From positions 1 to 12,590 of the forward strand of contig WFZM01000018.1 of the NCBI GenBank assembly GCA_015489565.1: 12,590 bases of DNA, read 5' to 3'. Of the stretch, positions 7,117-12,590 are shown piece by piece. The first letter of the stretch is position 1, and each line of letters opens with the position of its first letter. The stretch is from Patescibacteria group bacterium (GTDB lineage: Bacteria > Patescibacteriota > Minisyncoccia > Phycocordibacterales > UBA2100). The notes below the pieces were generated by a model, which saw nothing but the letters and a program-made list of their open reading frames with translations, was not told where the DNA came from and did no database searches. The position numbers and the translations under genes are program-made.

Positions 7117-7317
7117 ATGTCAAAAGGAGTTATAGTTCGTAAGAACGAAAAGGGTTTTGGCTTCATCAAATCTGAAGATCAAGAAAAGGACTTATTCTTT
7201 CACGCAAATGATGTGGAAGGAACAAGCTTTGATGAGTTAAACGAAGGTGACGAGGTTAGCTTTGAGATGGGCTCATCTGAAAAAGGTCCCAAAGCAAACA
7301 ATGTTCAAAAAGCTTAG
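7117..7317 (+). CDS. csp: Cold-shock domain protein (CspA-like RNA chaperone)
   Basis: A 66-residue single cold-shock domain, expected to form a five-stranded OB-fold barrel that binds single-stranded RNA or DNA and melts RNA structure. RNP1 is KGFGFI (12-17) and RNP2 is DLFFHA (25-30), so the central aromatic nucleic-acid patch (Phe14, Phe16, Phe27, Phe28, His29) is kept. The first strand reads GVIVRKNEKG, where classical CspA has G-x-V-K-W-F-N, so the surface Trp and the next Phe are absent. The protein ends GPKANNVQKA, the usual end of the domain. The ATG at 7117 follows the long leader and has no Shine-Dalgarno at normal spacing; the M-S-K-G start matches the family. It is monocistronic, closed by a strong terminator directly after the stop. 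Confidence 0.96.
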   Translation: MSKGVIVRKNEKGFGFIKSEDQEKDLFFHANDVEGTSFDELNEGDEVSFEMGSSEKGPKANNVQKA

Positions 7318-7382
7318 AGCTTTAAAAATGGCGTGCACGCGTAGCGTGCACGCCGTTTTTTGTGTAAGTTAAAGCTTTTTTT
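7318..7382. terminator. Nested bidirectional terminator between csp and the facing gene
   Basis: The inner stem is 11 perfect base pairs, GGCGTGCACGC (7330-7340) with GCGTGCACGCC (7344-7354), loop GTA, followed by G and six T (7356-7361). Around it an outer 8-bp stem, AGCTTTAA (7318-7325) with TTAAAGCT (7369-7376), is followed by its own run of seven T (7376-7382). Read on the minus strand, the inner stem is followed by A and five T (complement of 7324-7328), so it can also end transcripts of the gene at 7381-7833, whose stop codon lies at the edge. Confidence 0.9.
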
Positions 7383-7833
7383 ATCTATATTTTTTACACT
7401 CTTGCTCAAAATATCTAAAATAAAAACTGAAAACTTGTTCAAAATTCTGATAATTTTCTCTAAGCCATCTTAATGTTTGATCGTGTTCTCGCAAAGTTTT
7501 TAAGTCATAAGCAATAGTATCCAACGCATAAAGAGGTCTAATTCTGCATATGCCCAGTGACTCTCTTATATTTCTATTTATAAGATTTAATCTGCCGGCA
7601 AAAATCTGCTCGGCTTGTATGTCAACAAGTCCTACCCGTCTTGCTTTTTCTAAAAAACTGTAAAGTGCATCCATGTCGTGTGCTAAATTAGCTTGAGTAC
7701 GTTCAAAATGGCGCACTGCTTTAGATTTTTCTGCTGTCGCCGACTCGGCAGATGCGCCATATGCAGCAAGGGTCAGCAAAGAAGCTGCTGCAATTTTAGA
7801 TAAAACTCTCTTCTTTCTTGGTGTATTTCTCAT
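7381..7833 (-). CDS. Small secreted helical protein with a cysteine pair, unknown function
   Basis: I do not recognise a family. From the ATG at 7833 it has 150 residues: a basic N-region (MRNTPRKKRV), a hydrophobic core (LSKIAAASLLTLAAYG) and a signal peptidase I site ASA-ES after residue 29. The mature part is predicted helical, charged and rich in aromatic residues near its end. Its only two cysteines, Cys96 and Cys146, could form a disulphide outside the cytoplasm. A GTG at 7851 would lengthen it by six residues, but that codon lies inside the predicted promoter, so the ATG is chosen. It is about 70 bases downstream of the gene at 7907-8377, which has the same layout, cysteine spacing and NT..KRV start, suggesting ancient duplication. 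It has its own promoter and shares the bidirectional terminator with csp. No lipobox or cell-wall anchor is visible. Confidence 0.82.
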   Translation of the reverse strand: MRNTPRKKRVLSKIAAASLLTLAAYGASAESATAEKSKAVRHFERTQANLAHDMDALYSFLEKARRVGLVDIQAEQIFAGRLNLINRNIRESLGICRIRPLYALDTIAYDLKTLREHDQTLRWLRENYQNFEQVFSFYFRYFEQECKKYR

Positions 7834-7841
7834 GGTTCTTA

Positions 7842-7870
7842 TAAATATCACTTATTGCAAGACAAGTCAA
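7842..7870 (-). promoter_or_regulatory. Promoter of the first secreted-protein gene
   Basis: On the minus strand: TTGACT (7870-7865), a 17-base spacer ending in TGa, then TATTTA (7847-7842). The -10 is poor, but the -35 is good and the TG extension helps. The start is predicted near 7835, two bases before the ATG at 7833. Confidence 0.5.
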
Positions 7871-7906
7871 GTTTTAATTTAGTTTTTTCAGATAGCTGTT
7901 TAATAA

Positions 7907-8377
7907 TTAAATACCCTGACAAGAGCCGTGTTTGCTTAAAAAATTATCAAAGATTATAGTCGTTTTGTTTAGTATAAAGTCATAAATAAAATTACCCTCT
8001 CTGTGCACACGACTTTCAATAGCAAAAATCAATCCAAGCATTTCTTTAGAAAATTGCGCGAGTTCACACACTTTAGCGCTTTCCAATAGAGCCTCCTTGC
8101 TTTTAAGAACAGTTAATATTTCATTTGGAAACACTTTCAATTGTACAAGCGACTTAAGTAGGAACTCTAAATCTTTTAATGCAAAATATACTTGGTAATA
8201 ATCCAGGATTTTAACTTTTAACGGGTCATCTGGAGTAGGTATAGCTGTAGTTGCTCTCCATCTATCTGCAGCGAAGGCGTCACGCGCTGGCTTAGTTGGC
8301 GCCGCTTCTGCAGTAGCAATGTATATTTGCATAGCAGTCAAGAGTGCGCCAAATACTCTCTTTGTATTTTCAGTCAT
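7907..8377 (-). CDS. Small secreted helical protein with a cysteine pair, paralogue-like
   Basis: No recognised family. From the ATG at 8377 it has 156 residues: a short signal peptide (MTENTKRVFGALLTAMQIYI) with a likely AEA-AP cleavage after residue 25, then a Pro/Ala-rich linker (to about 52). A helical domain follows, rich in Leu, Lys and Phe. Two cysteines only, Cys104 and Cys153, are separated by 48 residues, against 49 in the neighbour at 7381-7833. The helix before the first cysteine also aligns (EFLLKSLVQLKVF against SFLEKARRVGLVD). A TTG at 8413 would extend the protein by 12 residues but lies in the -35 box, so it is rejected. The promoter is strong and divergent from the flavoprotein gene. 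No terminator is seen before the next gene, so some read-through into it is likely. Function cannot be assigned. Confidence 0.82.
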   Translation of the reverse strand: MTENTKRVFGALLTAMQIYIATAEAAPTKPARDAFAADRWRATTAIPTPDDPLKVKILDYYQVYFALKDLEFLLKSLVQLKVFPNEILTVLKSKEALLESAKVCELAQFSKEMLGLIFAIESRVHREGNFIYDFILNKTTIIFDNFLSKHGSCQGI

Positions 8378-8384
8378 GACTTTA

Positions 8385-8413
8385 TTTATATAACGAGTGC
8401 ATTTTATTGTCAA
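8385..8413 (-). promoter_or_regulatory. Strong promoter of the second secreted-protein gene
   Basis: On the minus strand: consensus TTGACA (8413-8408), a 17-base spacer, then TATAAA (8390-8385, five of six). The start is predicted at about 8378, one base before the ATG at 8377. The -35 hexamer shares five bases with the -35 of the divergent flavoprotein promoter. Confidence 0.75.
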
Positions 8414-8435
8414 GTCTTTAGTGATGTGTTAGTAT
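8407..8435 (+). promoter_or_regulatory. Flavoprotein gene promoter, leaderless type
   Basis: TTGTCA (8407-8412, five of six), a 17-base spacer ending in TGt, then TAGTAT (8430-8435). The predicted start is 8442, the A of the ATG. The alternative -10 TATAGT (8433-8438) would start inside the coding region and is less likely. Confidence 0.65.
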
Positions 8436-8441
8436 AGTGCC

Positions 8442-9722
8442 ATGCAAGAAATATATGACTGTGTAGTTGTTGGCGGTGGACCAAGCGGAATGATGGCTGC
8501 AGGGCAAGTGGCAAAGTCCGGAGCGAGTGTTTTGCTTGTGGAGAAAAATTCGGAACTGGGCAAAAAGTTGTCAATCACCGGCGGAGGTCGCTGCAATATC
8601 ACAAATGCGGAGCTGGATACCAAGAAGCTTCTGGAAAATTACGGTGAGGCTAAGAAATTTCTTTACTCGCCATTTTCAAAATTTGATGTTAAAAGCACTT
8701 TTAGCTTCTTTGAAAAGCAAGGTCTGCCCCTTGTGGTAGAGGCTAGAAAGCGCGCTTTCCCTAAAAGCCAGAAAGCTACAGATGTTACTAAAACACTTAT
8801 AAATTTCATAAAAAAGCACGGAGTTGAGGTTTTGCTTAATACTCAAATAAAAAACATTGAAAAAAGCTCTGATGATATATTTTATCTGGAAAGCAACAAA
8901 TCCGGCATTATAAAGTCAAGAACGGTAGTTTTTGCCGTAGGAGGCCCAAGCGGAAAGACTCTCTCTAAGGAGATACCAAGTTCCTGGCGTATACTTAAAA
9001 AACTCGGGCATACACTGAGCGCTCCCAGCCCTAATCTGGTTCCTCTTGCCACAAAGGCAAAATTTGTACACAGGCTATCGGGGCTTTCCATGAGCTTCGT
9101 GGCGCTACGTTTTAAAGTAGATGGTAAAACTCAATTTAAAAAATTGGGTAAAGTCTTATTTACACACTTTGGTGTATCCGGGCCAACTGTTATAAATTCA
9201 TCAAAGCAGGCTCTTGATATTTTAAAGCGAACGGGTAAACTCACTTTGTCTATAGATTTTTTTCCGGATACTGAATTTGACAAGCTGGACAGACGCCTGC
9301 TTGCGCTTATGGAAAAACATAGGACTAAGAAGTTCCGCAATACTCTCTCAGAGCTTCTGCCGGAAGAGTTGGCAAAGACTATTATTTTTATAGTAAACAA
9401 AGACTTGATGGAAAAGCGTTCTGCAGATATATCCCGTGAAGACAGACGCGCGGTGGTGCACAAAATGAAAGATTTTCATTTCAACATAGTTGGCTCCATG
9501 GGACTTGACTGGGCAATAGTTGCAGATGGCGGAGTTAAGCTTGAAGAAGTGGATTTCAAAACAATGGAGTCAAGACTGGTGCCGGGCTTGTATCTTACAG
9601 GAGATGTTTTAAATATAAACAGGCCATCGGGAGGATTCTCGCTCCAGCTATGCTGGACTACCGGATACGTCGCCGCAAAAGCCATAATTTCAAAACTGAA
9701 AACGAAATTAAATTCAAAATAA
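8442..9722 (+). CDS. HI0933/YhiN/BaiN-family FAD-dependent oxidoreductase
   Basis: A 426-residue flavoprotein of the HI0933 family, annotated in databases under names such as aminoacetone oxidase family FAD-binding enzyme or BaiN/RdsA. The physiological substrate is unsettled for most members. The N-terminus carries the dinucleotide-binding fold VVVGGGPSG (8-16), with Glu34 ending the second strand to bind the ribose. The family hallmark GGGRCNITN (47-55) follows. Further on are FAVGGPSG, the LFTHFGVSGP block in the middle domain, and the C-terminal FAD-closing segment with DGGV, TMESRLVPGLYLTGDVL and PSGGFSLQLCWTTGYVAA, as in the family. Length is normal and no motif is missing. It is expected to be cytosolic; no signal peptide. 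The promoter puts the transcript start on the ATG. It is divergent from the secreted-protein gene with overlapping promoter elements. Confidence 0.93.
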   Translation: MQEIYDCVVVGGGPSGMMAAGQVAKSGASVLLVEKNSELGKKLSITGGGRCNITNAELDTKKLLENYGEAKKFLYSPFSKFDVKSTFSFFEKQGLPLVVEARKRAFPKSQKATDVTKTLINFIKKHGVEVLLNTQIKNIEKSSDDIFYLESNKSGIIKSRTVVFAVGGPSGKTLSKEIPSSWRILKKLGHTLSAPSPNLVPLATKAKFVHRLSGLSMSFVALRFKVDGKTQFKKLGKVLFTHFGVSGPTVINSSKQALDILKRTGKLTLSIDFFPDTEFDKLDRRLLALMEKHRTKKFRNTLSELLPEELAKTIIFIVNKDLMEKRSADISREDRRAVVHKMKDFHFNIVGSMGLDWAIVADGGVKLEEVDFKTMESRLVPGLYLTGDVLNINRPSGGFSLQLCWTTGYVAAKAIISKLKTKLNSK

Positions 9723-9833
9723 TAACTATCTATTATACTCATTTAGAGTTTTAATCTATGCAAGGGGATTAAGCCTATGAATTATTTTTCGCTTTGCTAA
9801 GCTAAAATTTGTACTTGTGATTGCTCTTATAAG

Positions 9834-9862
9834 TTTACAAAGGCGATAAAAAATATTATGAT
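9834..9862 (+). promoter_or_regulatory. leuS promoter, leaderless type
   Basis: TTTACA (9834-9839, five of six), an exact 17-base spacer, then TATGAT (9857-9862, five of six). The predicted start is 9869, the A of the leuS ATG. The overlapping alternative TGaTATCAT (9859-9867) would start inside the gene. The rest of the 9723-9868 gap shows no ORF, T-box leader or strong terminator. Confidence 0.65.
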
Positions 9863-9868
9863 ATCATC

Positions 9869-12298
9869 ATGAACAATCAAGACAATTCTAAAAGGAAAAT
9901 CTTCAACCACAAAGCGATAGAGTCTAGGTGGCAAAAATATTGGGAGGAAAATAATATATATAAAACTCCGGACAAAATGGCCGATAAAGAGAACTACTAT
10001 GTCTTAGTGGAGTTTCCGTATCCATCTGGAAATCTTCATGTTGGGCACTGGCACGCATTTGCGGTAACTGACATTTTTGCGCGCTACAAAAGAATGCTCG
10101 GCTACAACGTGCTTTATCCAATCGGCTTTGATGCTTTTGGTTTGCCAGCCGAGAATGCTGCAATAAAACACGGCTTAAACCCAAGAAAGTGGACGGAAGC
10201 TAACATCGCGCATATGAGCGCGCAACTACGCTCAATGGGAGCTATGTTTGACTGGTCGCGCAAAGTTGCCACTATTGACCCGGGCTATTACAAATGGACA
10301 CAATGGCAGTTTCTGCAGTTTATGAAAGCGGGCCTTGCGGAGCAAAAGAATGTTCCCGCAAACTGGTGTCCGAGCTGTAAGACCGTGCTTGCAAACGAGC
10401 AGGTTATAAACGGCGCATGTGAAAGATGCGATAGTGAAGTTGAAAAGAAAGACTTAAAGCAGTGGACACTTAAAATTACAAAATACGCAGACCGGCTTAT
10501 TGATGACCTTGACGAGCTTGACTGGCCGGAGGAGATTAAAAAGTCGCAAAAAGAGTGGATTGGTCGTTCAGAAGGAGCTGAAATTGATTTTCCCATAAAA
10601 GACAGTGATGAAAAAATAAAAGTGTTCACGACAAGGCCGGATACAATCTTTGGTGCTACATACATGGTGCTTGCTCCGGAACACGAGCTGGTGAAAAAGT
10701 GGCTTGAAGAGGGCAAAATAGAAAACAAAGAAGATGTAGAAAACTACATAAAAGAAGCAAAGAAAAAAAGCGAGATAGAGCGCACAAACGCAGAAAAAGA
10801 AAAAACAGGAGTTGAGCTAAAAGGCATAAAAGCACTGAATCCTGCGCGCAAAAAAGCGAAAATGGAAGACTCAGAGATCCCAGTGTTTATTGCAGACTAT
10901 GTTTTAGCTCACTACGGAACCGGAGCAATAATGGCTGTTCCAGCGCATGATGAAAGGGATTATGACTTTGCAAAGAAATATGATTTGTCCATACTTCAAG
11001 TCGTAGCTTGTGGCGACTTGCCTTGCGCTGAAAAAGCTGAGCTGATAAACTCCGGCCCGTTTGACAAAATGGGCTCGGAAGAAGCGAAGAAAGAGATTGT
11101 AAACTGGCTTGGGGCTAAAATGACTAAAACCTATCGCCTTCGCGATTGGGTTGTCTCAAGGCAAAGATATTGGGGTGTACCTATCCCTGTTGTACACTGC
11201 GAAAAATGCGGATCGGTGCCTGAAAAGGAAGAGAGCTTGCCGATTCTTTTGCCTGAAACAGATGACTACCTTCCAAGCGATGACGGGAAAAGCCCTCTTG
11301 CAAAAGTGCCTGAGTTTGTAAACACAACTTGCCCGGTCTGTGGTGCGCCCGCAAAAAGAGAAACAGATACCCTTGATACATTTGTAGATTCTTCGTGGTA
11401 CTTCTTGCGCTATATTGATCCTGAGAATGAAAAAGAATTCTCATCAATGGAAAAGCAAAAAACTTGGATGCCGGTTGATTTTTACTCTGGCGGAGCAGAG
11501 CACACGACTATGCACCTTTTGTATAGCCGCTTCTGGCAAAAAGCGCTGTTTGATCTTGGGCTGGTAAAAGACAAAGAACCATACAAAAGGCGCTTAAATC
11601 GCGGACTTATCATGGGGCCGGATGGTCAGAAAATGAGCAAAAGCAAAGGCAATGTAATAGACCCTGACGAGGTGGTGGCAAATGTCGGCTCTGACTCTGT
11701 GCGAATGTATCTGGCTTTTATGGGCCCCTATAACGAGCCGGGACATTATCCATGGAACCCGGACGGAGTTGTATCCATAAGGCGTTTCTTGGAAAGAGTT
11801 TACGGCTTAAAATTTGCAATTAAAGAAGAAAGCTCAGAAGAGCTAAAAAAGCTTCTGCATAAGACAATAAAAAAAGTTCGCGAAGACTCTGAAAGACTAA
11901 AATTTAATACCGCTATTTCAGCAATGATGGTATTTGTCAGGCAAGCGGAAAAAGAGGGTATAACAAAGGCAGATTTGCAAGCTTTTCTAAAGCTTCTGGC
12001 CCCGTACGCTCCGCATATGGCAGAAGAGCTTTGGCACGAGCTTGCCCTCGGAGAGTCTGTGCATACTCAAGAGTATCCAGAATTTGACGAAGCACTAATT
12101 AAAGAGGATACAATAAAACTTGCCGTCCAAATAAACGGTAAAGTTCGCGCTGAAATAGAAATTCCTGCAGATGCAAGCGAGGATGAAGTAAGAGAAGTGG
12201 CGCTTGCTAATGGAAATATTAAAAAACACCTGACAGACAAAGAAATAGTTAAATTTATCTATGTTCCGGGGAAGATAGTGAATATAGTTGCAAAATAA
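9869..12298 (+). CDS. leuS: Leucyl-tRNA synthetase
   Basis: Charges tRNA-Leu with leucine and edits mischarged products; a cytosolic class I enzyme. The 809 residues are within the bacterial range. HIGH motif HVGH at 57-60 in FPYPSGNLHVGHWHAF. First zinc knuckle Cys167/Cys170 and Cys184/Cys187. The CP1 editing domain holds the threonine-rich TTRPDTIFGATYM (254-266) and GTGAIMAVPAHDERDYDFA (350-368), including the conserved Asp of the editing pocket, so proofreading should work. RLRDWVVSRQRYWGVPIP (423-440) follows, then a second zinc site Cys444/Cys447 and Cys488/Cys491, and KMSKS at 588-592. The C-terminal tRNA-binding domains end in VQINGKVRAEIEIPADASE and the small KFIYVPGKIVNIV tail. It has its own promoter and a strong hairpin after the stop. 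No upstream T-box-like leader exists because the message appears leaderless. Confidence 0.97.
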   Translation: MNNQDNSKRKIFNHKAIESRWQKYWEENNIYKTPDKMADKENYYVLVEFPYPSGNLHVGHWHAFAVTDIFARYKRMLGYNVLYPIGFDAFGLPAENAAIKHGLNPRKWTEANIAHMSAQLRSMGAMFDWSRKVATIDPGYYKWTQWQFLQFMKAGLAEQKNVPANWCPSCKTVLANEQVINGACERCDSEVEKKDLKQWTLKITKYADRLIDDLDELDWPEEIKKSQKEWIGRSEGAEIDFPIKDSDEKIKVFTTRPDTIFGATYMVLAPEHELVKKWLEEGKIENKEDVENYIKEAKKKSEIERTNAEKEKTGVELKGIKALNPARKKAKMEDSEIPVFIADYVLAHYGTGAIMAVPAHDERDYDFAKKYDLSILQVVACGDLPCAEKAELINSGPFDKMGSEEAKKEIVNWLGAKMTKTYRLRDWVVSRQRYWGVPIPVVHCEKCGSVPEKEESLPILLPETDDYLPSDDGKSPLAKVPEFVNTTCPVCGAPAKRETDTLDTFVDSSWYFLRYIDPENEKEFSSMEKQKTWMPVDFYSGGAEHTTMHLLYSRFWQKALFDLGLVKDKEPYKRRLNRGLIMGPDGQKMSKSKGNVIDPDEVVANVGSDSVRMYLAFMGPYNEPGHYPWNPDGVVSIRRFLERVYGLKFAIKEESSEELKKLLHKTIKKVREDSERLKFNTAISAMMVFVRQAEKEGITKADLQAFLKLLAPYAPHMAEELWHELALGESVHTQEYPEFDEALIKEDTIKLAVQINGKVRAEIEIPADASEDEVREVALANGNIKKHLTDKEIVKFIYVPGKIVNIVAK

Positions 12299-12311
12299 AA
12301 TGCATATGATT

Positions 12312-12363
12312 TAAATTAAAGCAAAGAGCCCGCAGAACCGAAGGTTCTGCGGGCTCTAATTTA
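12312..12363 (+). terminator. Terminator-like hairpin after leuS
   Basis: A perfect 15-bp stem, AGAGCCCGCAGAACC (12325-12339) with GGTTCTGCGGGCTCT (12343-12357), loop GAA. An outer stem TAAATTA (12312-12318) with TAATTTA (12357-12363) shares one base with the inner arm. Only three T follow after AA, so the T-tract is weak. Very high stem stability suggests transcription end or 3'-end protection. Confidence 0.8.
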
Positions 12364-12367
12364 GTCA

Positions 12368-12396
12368 TTGACAAAAACTTAACTCAAGTGTATTGT
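12368..12396 (+). promoter_or_regulatory. Promoter of the P-loop ATPase gene
   Basis: Consensus TTGACA (12368-12373), a 17-base spacer, then TATTGT (12391-12396, four of six). The start is predicted near 12403, so the leader would be about 26 bases with no Shine-Dalgarno sequence before the ATG at 12429. Confidence 0.55.
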
Positions 12397-12428
12397 GCAT
12401 ATATTAAAAAATAATGATTTGAGTGTGT

Positions 12429-12590
12429 ATGAGTTTGGAAATAACTACAATAGCAATAAGCGGGGCGCCTGGTGCCGGCAAGACTACTATAATGTCTCAT
12501 TTAAATGAGCATTTGGCAGAAAGAGGTTACCATGCTTTCTTTGTACCCGAAGCTGCAACTGATTTAATAAGTGGCCATCAGATTCACCCA
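12429..12590 (+). CDS. P-loop ATPase or kinase, N-terminal 54 residues (runs off window)
   Basis: The frame opens at ATG 12429 and continues to the last base without a stop, so only the N-terminus is seen. Strand beta-1 ITTIAISGAPGAGKTT ends in a Walker A motif GAPGAGKTT. A helix follows, then a second strand, YHAFFVPEAATDLIS. The P-loop followed by a PEAA-type segment about 20-25 residues later resembles the AAA_28/NadR-like ATP-binding family, but adenylate-kinase-like or other small-molecule kinases start similarly. Function cannot be fixed from this fragment. It has its own promoter downstream of the leuS terminator. Confidence 0.75.
   Translation, partial: MSLEITTIAISGAPGAGKTTIMSHLNEHLAERGYHAFFVPEAATDLISGHQIHP

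Noticed and set aside
7106..7135. Nine-codon upstream ORF overlapping the csp start in another frame
   Set aside because: It is short, lacks a Shine-Dalgarno at proper distance and encodes nothing recognisable; probably chance.
7834..7851. GTG start at 7851 for the first secreted protein
   Set aside because: The codon overlaps the TG of the extended -10, and the predicted transcription start is downstream of it; the signal peptide is complete from the ATG at 7833.
8378..8413. TTG start at 8413 for the second secreted protein
   Set aside because: It is part of the consensus -35 TTGACA of the gene's own promoter; the ATG at 8377 begins a normal signal peptide.
9723..9868. T-box or attenuator leader before leuS
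   Set aside because: The promoter places the transcript start on the ATG, and the gap shows no specifier stem or terminator/antiterminator pair.
10288..10728. 146-codon minus-strand open frame inside leuS
   Set aside because: It is antisense to the conserved zinc and editing regions of LeuRS, is rich in Ser and Phe as expected of a shadow frame, and has no promoter or family features.
1..12590. tRNA, rRNA, CRISPR, insertion sequence or toxin-antitoxin locus
   Set aside because: No cloverleaf, spaced direct repeats, transposase motifs or small paired toxin-antitoxin ORFs were found in any gap.

Overview
The window looks like a compact, AT-rich housekeeping stretch of a bacterial chromosome. 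The most likely source is a member of the Candidate Phyla Radiation (Patescibacteria), perhaps Parcubacteria-like. This placement is an inference. It rests on the style of CysRS (GGIEH..VHHNNE), a cold-shock protein lacking the usual K-W-F near its N-terminus, an N-terminally multi-pass histidine kinase with a THQLRAPL H-box, near-total absence of Shine-Dalgarno sequences, and very short gaps. No rRNA, tRNA, CRISPR array, transposase or phage gene was seen, and no gap without a gene exceeds about 220 bases.

Layout, left to right. A membrane sensor histidine kinase (41-1723, +) converges, with 2 bases between stop codons, on a dnaB-recR pair (3724-1726, -). Divergent from dnaB are a five-helix membrane protein of unknown function (3851-4447), a CorA-type divalent-cation channel (4466-5422) and cysteinyl-tRNA synthetase (5449-6900). 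Then comes a cold-shock protein (7117-7317) with a long, G-rich, structured leader, ending in a strong nested bidirectional terminator. On the minus strand follow two small secreted helical proteins (7381-7833 and 7907-8377) that look like diverged paralogues. Divergent from them is an HI0933/YhiN/BaiN-type flavoprotein (8442-9722), then leucyl-tRNA synthetase (9869-12298), a long terminator hairpin, and the first 54 codons of a P-loop ATPase that runs off the right edge.

The main theme beyond the gene list is promoter architecture. Almost every gene has its own recognisable promoter, often with an extended TGn -10 box. In seven cases the predicted transcription start falls on the ATG or within about 2 bases of it (dnaB, corA, cysS, both secreted proteins, the flavoprotein, leuS). 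This predicts leaderless mRNAs, and it decides several start codons: the longer GTG/TTG starts for the two secreted proteins lie inside their own promoters. The flavoprotein and the second secreted protein are fired from face-to-face promoters whose -35 hexamers overlap base for base.

Most genes are textbook information-processing or transport functions: replication (DnaB), repair (RecR), translation (CysRS, LeuRS), RNA chaperoning (Csp), Mg transport (CorA) and sensing (histidine kinase). The least explained parts are the secreted cysteine-pair proteins, the five-helix membrane protein and the csp leader. I saw no clear multi-gene defence or biosynthetic system.
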